Shown here: positions 5,181-7,287 of the stretch, one piece after another | Layout: the number at the start of each line of letters is the position of its first letter | Position numbering within the stretch: position 1 is the first letter of the stretch | Source of the DNA: Gracilibacteraceae bacterium | GTDB taxonomy: Bacteria; Bacillota; Desulfitobacteriia; Desulfitobacteriales; Syntrophobotulaceae | Direction: 5' to 3' | Assembly (NCBI GenBank): GCA_031274335.1 | Contig: JAISQG010000196.1 | Coordinates: forward strand, 1 to 7,287 | DNA length: 7,287 nt | Translations under genes and position numbers: made by a program | Notes under the pieces: model-generated | Told to the model about the DNA's origin: nothing | The model's database searches: none | What the model saw: only the letters and a program-made list of their open reading frames with translations

Positions 5181-6280
5181 TGCGCATAAATTCCCTTATT
5201 TTGCGTAATTTTCGCAATTATCGTCGGCAGGAACTGGATTTCGGGCCGGCGATCAACGTGTTGTCCGGCCAGAACGGGCAAGGAAAAACCAATGTTCTGG
5301 AAAGCGTTTTTTTTCTGCTGACGGGAAAATCCCAGCGCATCAGGCAGGAAATAGAGCTGGTGACTTGGGGAGAGGACTCTTTGTATTTAAGCGGAGAGTT
5401 TACCGTGCGAGAGCGGCGGATACAAATCGAGAGTTTTGTGCGGGCTAACCAGCGCGCTGTGCGTTTGAACGGAGTGCCCTGCCGCCGGATGTCCGATTAC
5501 GTGGGGTTGATCAACGCCGTTTTTTTCACGCCGGATGATTTGGAGATAGTAAAAAAAGGGCCGATGGAACGGCGGCGCTTCATCGATTTTATGATTTGCC
5601 AAAGCAAACCGGCGCATATCGCCGCCTTGAATCAGTACCAGAAGGCATTGAAACAAAAAAGCGCCTTGCTGCGTCGGACGCGGGGCGACGACGCGAATCT
5701 GCGGGCGTTGCTGGAAAGCTGGAACCTCCAGTTGGCGGCAGCGGGCACGAAAATAATCAGCCACCGACTGGAGTACGTGGTCAAGCTGCAGGCGGAATGT
5801 CAGGCCATATTTTCCGTTATTTTTTCCGCGGATTGGCTGGTGGAAATGACATATATTTCCATGGGGCGGCGGTTGCCAAAGGAGGAAACGCCGGATCTGG
5901 CCGCGATTTTCTCGGAGCGCATGGGGCAGGAAATAGAGAGGAGGGCCGTTTTAGCCGGGCCGCATCGCGACGATATTCTCATCGCCGTCAACGAGAAGCC
6001 GGCGAAAATTTTTGCTTCGCAAGGGCAGCAGAGGGCGCTGGTATTGAGTATGAAATTAGCGGAAATGGAAATATTCAGAAAAGAAAAAGAGGAATATCCT
6101 CTGCTTCTGCTGGACGATGTGCTCTCGGAACTGGATGAAAAAAGAAGGGGTTTTCTGCTGGATTATATAAACGCGCCGGGTCGCCAGACTCTGATCACGA
6201 TGACGGAGCGGGATGCCAGGCTAAAAGGAAAAGAAACAGTTTTTTATAGCGTTAAAGGCGGGCGGGCGGAGCGGGAGTGA
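5180..6280 (+). CDS. recF: DNA replication and repair protein RecF
   Basis: RecF is an ABC-type ATPase related to SMC/Rad50 proteins. With RecO and RecR it loads RecA at single-strand gaps and helps stalled forks restart. Its 366 residues are the usual length. Visible motifs are Walker A GQNGQGKT (30-37), the RecF-conserved GPHRDD (260-265), the ABC signature SQGQQR (280-285), and Walker B with D-loop LLLLDDVLSELD (308-319). A short charged arm lies around 150-205. The start overlaps the dnaN stop by one base (TAATG) with no good Shine-Dalgarno site, so termination-reinitiation coupling is likely and would keep RecF low relative to the clamp. The S4-domain gene (yaaA/rlbA) often found between dnaN and recF is absent, and gyrB does not follow directly. 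Confidence 0.97.
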   Translation: MRINSLILRNFRNYRRQELDFGPAINVLSGQNGQGKTNVLESVFFLLTGKSQRIRQEIELVTWGEDSLYLSGEFTVRERRIQIESFVRANQRAVRLNGVPCRRMSDYVGLINAVFFTPDDLEIVKKGPMERRRFIDFMICQSKPAHIAALNQYQKALKQKSALLRRTRGDDANLRALLESWNLQLAAAGTKIISHRLEYVVKLQAECQAIFSVIFSADWLVEMTYISMGRRLPKEETPDLAAIFSERMGQEIERRAVLAGPHRDDILIAVNEKPAKIFASQGQQRALVLSMKLAEMEIFRKEKEEYPLLLLDDVLSELDEKRRGFLLDYINAPGRQTLITMTERDARLKGKETVFYSVKGGRAERE

Positions 6281-6302
6281 AAATTTATACAAGGAGAAAA
6301 AT

Positions 6303-7097
6303 ATGTGGGCATTGTACGATGATTTAATCCAAGGCGTCCCGGACAATCTTACCGCTGATTTTATCGTGAGCGGCGCCAAGGATTCACTCGTGCGTTGTGG
6401 CACGGGCTACGGCTTCACACACACGCTGGAGTGGGGCTGGCGGCCTGATTTGCTATCCCGCCGCGCGCCGGGGATGAAATTGCGTGATTTGGCAGAATGT
6501 ATAAAATCATGGAATTTTGTGGAAGCAAGCCTTGGCCTGGCCGCCTTGAACGCTTATTACAATGAAATAGAGCGAGTGCGCGCTCTTGGCGTCCATATCT
6601 CGGAGTCCAGGCATGTGGAGGACAGGGCCCAGGATCCGTTTATCGCCAGACAAAGCGACATCAAAGATAAAAATGTGACAGTCATCGGGCATTTTCCTTA
6701 TATTGACCAGCTGTTCGCTCCTATTTGCCGGCTTTCCGTCATCGAAAAATTCAATCCGCAGGACGGGGACTACCCGGAGCAGGCGGCGGATTTTCTTCTG
6801 CCGGCCAGCGATTTTGTTTTCATTTCCAGTTACACTTTGGTGGAAAAAACCTTGCCGCGCTATCTCGCTCTGGCCCGGAACGCGTGCGTGACAATTGTCG
6901 GCCCGTCCACACCGATGGCCCCGATCCTTTTTCGGTACGGAGCGGCTGAACTGGCCGGGTACGTAGTCAAAGACGGGCCGGCTCTGGAAAGCGCCGCGCT
7001 GGGGCATGGCGGCAGTCACCACGGCGTCGGACAGAAAGTCAGTCTGAAAGCACCGGAGCAGAATTTACGTTGCGCGCCGGGGGCCAATGTGATATAA
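6303..7097 (+). CDS. DUF4213/DUF364 family protein (putative metal-chelation-related)
   Basis: A 264-residue soluble protein. The N-terminal part (about 1-90) fits DUF4213, including [22 protein letters not shown] (57-78), a block strongly typical of this family. The rest (about 95-250) fits the Rossmann-like DUF364 domain, with strands [11 protein letters not shown] (123-133), [11 protein letters not shown] (170-180) and [12 protein letters not shown] (194-205). One crystallised DUF364 member combined enolase-like and Rossmann-like folds, and a heavy-metal-chelation role was proposed from its active site; the biochemical function remains unproven. A histidine cluster, HGGSHHG (235-241), lies near the C-terminus and could contact metal, which is inference. 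The start is supported by AAGGAG (6291-6296) 6 nt before the ATG. It is co-directional with recF after a 22-bp gap, so it may be cotranscribed. No link to replication is known. Confidence 0.9.
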   Translation: MWALYDDLIQGVPDNLTADFIVSGAKDSLVRCGTGYGFTHTLEWGWRPDLLSRRAPGMKLRDLAECIKSWNFVEASLGLAALNAYYNEIERVRALGVHISESRHVEDRAQDPFIARQSDIKDKNVTVIGHFPYIDQLFAPICRLSVIEKFNPQDGDYPEQAADFLLPASDFVFISSYTLVEKTLPRYLALARNACVTIVGPSTPMAPILFRYGAAELAGYVVKDGPALESAALGHGGSHHGVGQKVSLKAPEQNLRCAPGANVI

Positions 7098-7098
7098 T
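7088..7098 (+). promoter_or_regulatory. Extended -10 promoter for fhs
   Basis: TGTGATATAAT combines a perfect TATAAT (7093-7098) with the TRTGn extension that lets Gram-positive polymerase work without a strong -35. The candidate -35 at 17 bp, TTGCGC (7070-7075), is weak. Transcription would start near 7105, about 42 nt before the fhs ATG. The -10 covers the TAA stop codon (7095-7097) of the DUF364 gene. Confidence 0.6.
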
Positions 7099-7146
7099 AG
7101 GCGGCAGCTCACTCCTCATGATTTGGCAAACAGAAGGAGAAGATTT

Positions 7147-7287
7147 ATGCAGACAGACATACAAATCGCCCAAGCGGCTCAGCTGAAACCCATCAGCGAA
7201 GTGGCGGCGCAAATCGGTTTAGGCGAGGATGATCTCGAACATTACGGGCGCTATAAGGCGAAAATAGACCCCGGCGTCTGGCAGCGC
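7147..7287 (+). CDS. fhs: Formate-tetrahydrofolate ligase, N-terminal fragment
   Basis: Forty-seven residues are visible before the window ends. The sequence starts [20 protein letters not shown] and continues with a G(L)-x-EDDLE-x-YG-x-YKAKI pattern, the very conserved beginning of Fhs (10-formyl-THF synthetase, normally about 555 residues). The enzyme joins formate to tetrahydrofolate with ATP in the cytosol, supplying purine and formyl-Met-tRNA synthesis and, in acetogens, the methyl branch of the Wood-Ljungdahl pathway. AGGAGA (7135-7140) lies 6 nt before the ATG. The ATP-binding loop lies beyond the right edge, so integrity cannot be judged. It has its own extended -10 promoter. Confidence 0.94.
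   Translation, partial: MQTDIQIAQAAQLKPISEVAAQIGLGEDDLEHYGRYKAKIDPGVWQR

Noticed and set aside
5203..5219. TTGCG...CGCAA hairpin just inside recF
   Set aside because: A 5-bp stem within conserved coding sequence near the RecF N-terminus is explained by codons, with nothing suggesting regulation.
5596..6138. A 180-codon plus-strand open frame inside recF
   Set aside because: It has low-complexity Gly/Ala/Arg composition, no family resemblance, and lies wholly within a well-supported recF.
1..7287. CRISPR arrays, tRNA, rRNA and riboswitches
   Set aside because: Reading through the window showed no regularly spaced repeats, no tRNA-like cloverleaf and no familiar riboswitch core; most of it is coding.

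Overview
The window holds a bacterial chromosome-replication locus, dnaA-dnaN-recF, with the likely replication origin in and around the dnaA gene. The right arm is ordinary metabolism; the left arm looks like accessory cargo. Strong sigma-A-type promoters, Gram-positive-style Shine-Dalgarno sites, roughly even base composition and the dnaA-dnaN-recF order point to a Firmicutes-type anaerobe. An N-terminal fragment of formate-tetrahydrofolate ligase and a DUF4213/DUF364 protein, both common in anaerobes, support this. My best guess is a Negativicutes relative (Acidaminococcaceae-like), held with low confidence because no rRNA or typing marker is present.

Left arm (1-2400): the C-terminal tail of a probable Rpn/PD-(D/E)XK transposase-like protein runs off the left edge on the plus strand. 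Convergent with it is a two-gene minus-strand operon: a CPBP-family intramembrane protease homologue followed, with a 14-bp overlap, by an MFS drug-efflux-type transporter. The operon has a strong promoter, and a short perfect palindrome of TetR-operator style lies where transcription should start. No regulator gene is in the window. The usual left neighbour of dnaA, the divergent rpmH-rnpA cluster, is absent.

Centre (2400-4082): a 333-bp control region carries one good and one possible dnaA promoter and three near-consensus DnaA boxes, one of which overlaps the -35 element, suggesting autoregulation. The 134-bp dnaA-dnaN gap carries one consensus DnaA box, two degenerate ones, a dyad, a GC cluster, CTA-type (DnaA-trio-like) triplets and an AT-rich stretch. 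In the lines I counted by hand, the plus strand is C-rich up to and through dnaA and mostly G-rich from dnaN onward. That supports a replication start in this gap.

Right arm (4083-7287): dnaN (sliding clamp) and recF overlap by one base and are probably translationally coupled; the small S4-domain gene often found between them is missing. After recF comes a DUF4213/DUF364 protein with its own good ribosome-binding site, then the start of fhs, whose extended -10 promoter covers the stop codon of the preceding gene. DnaA opens the origin, DnaN tethers the polymerase, and RecF loads RecA at gaps. Fhs feeds formate into one-carbon metabolism. I see no clearly novel multi-gene system. The best leads are the origin architecture, the operator-controlled CPBP-MFS pair and the atypical flanks of dnaA and recF.
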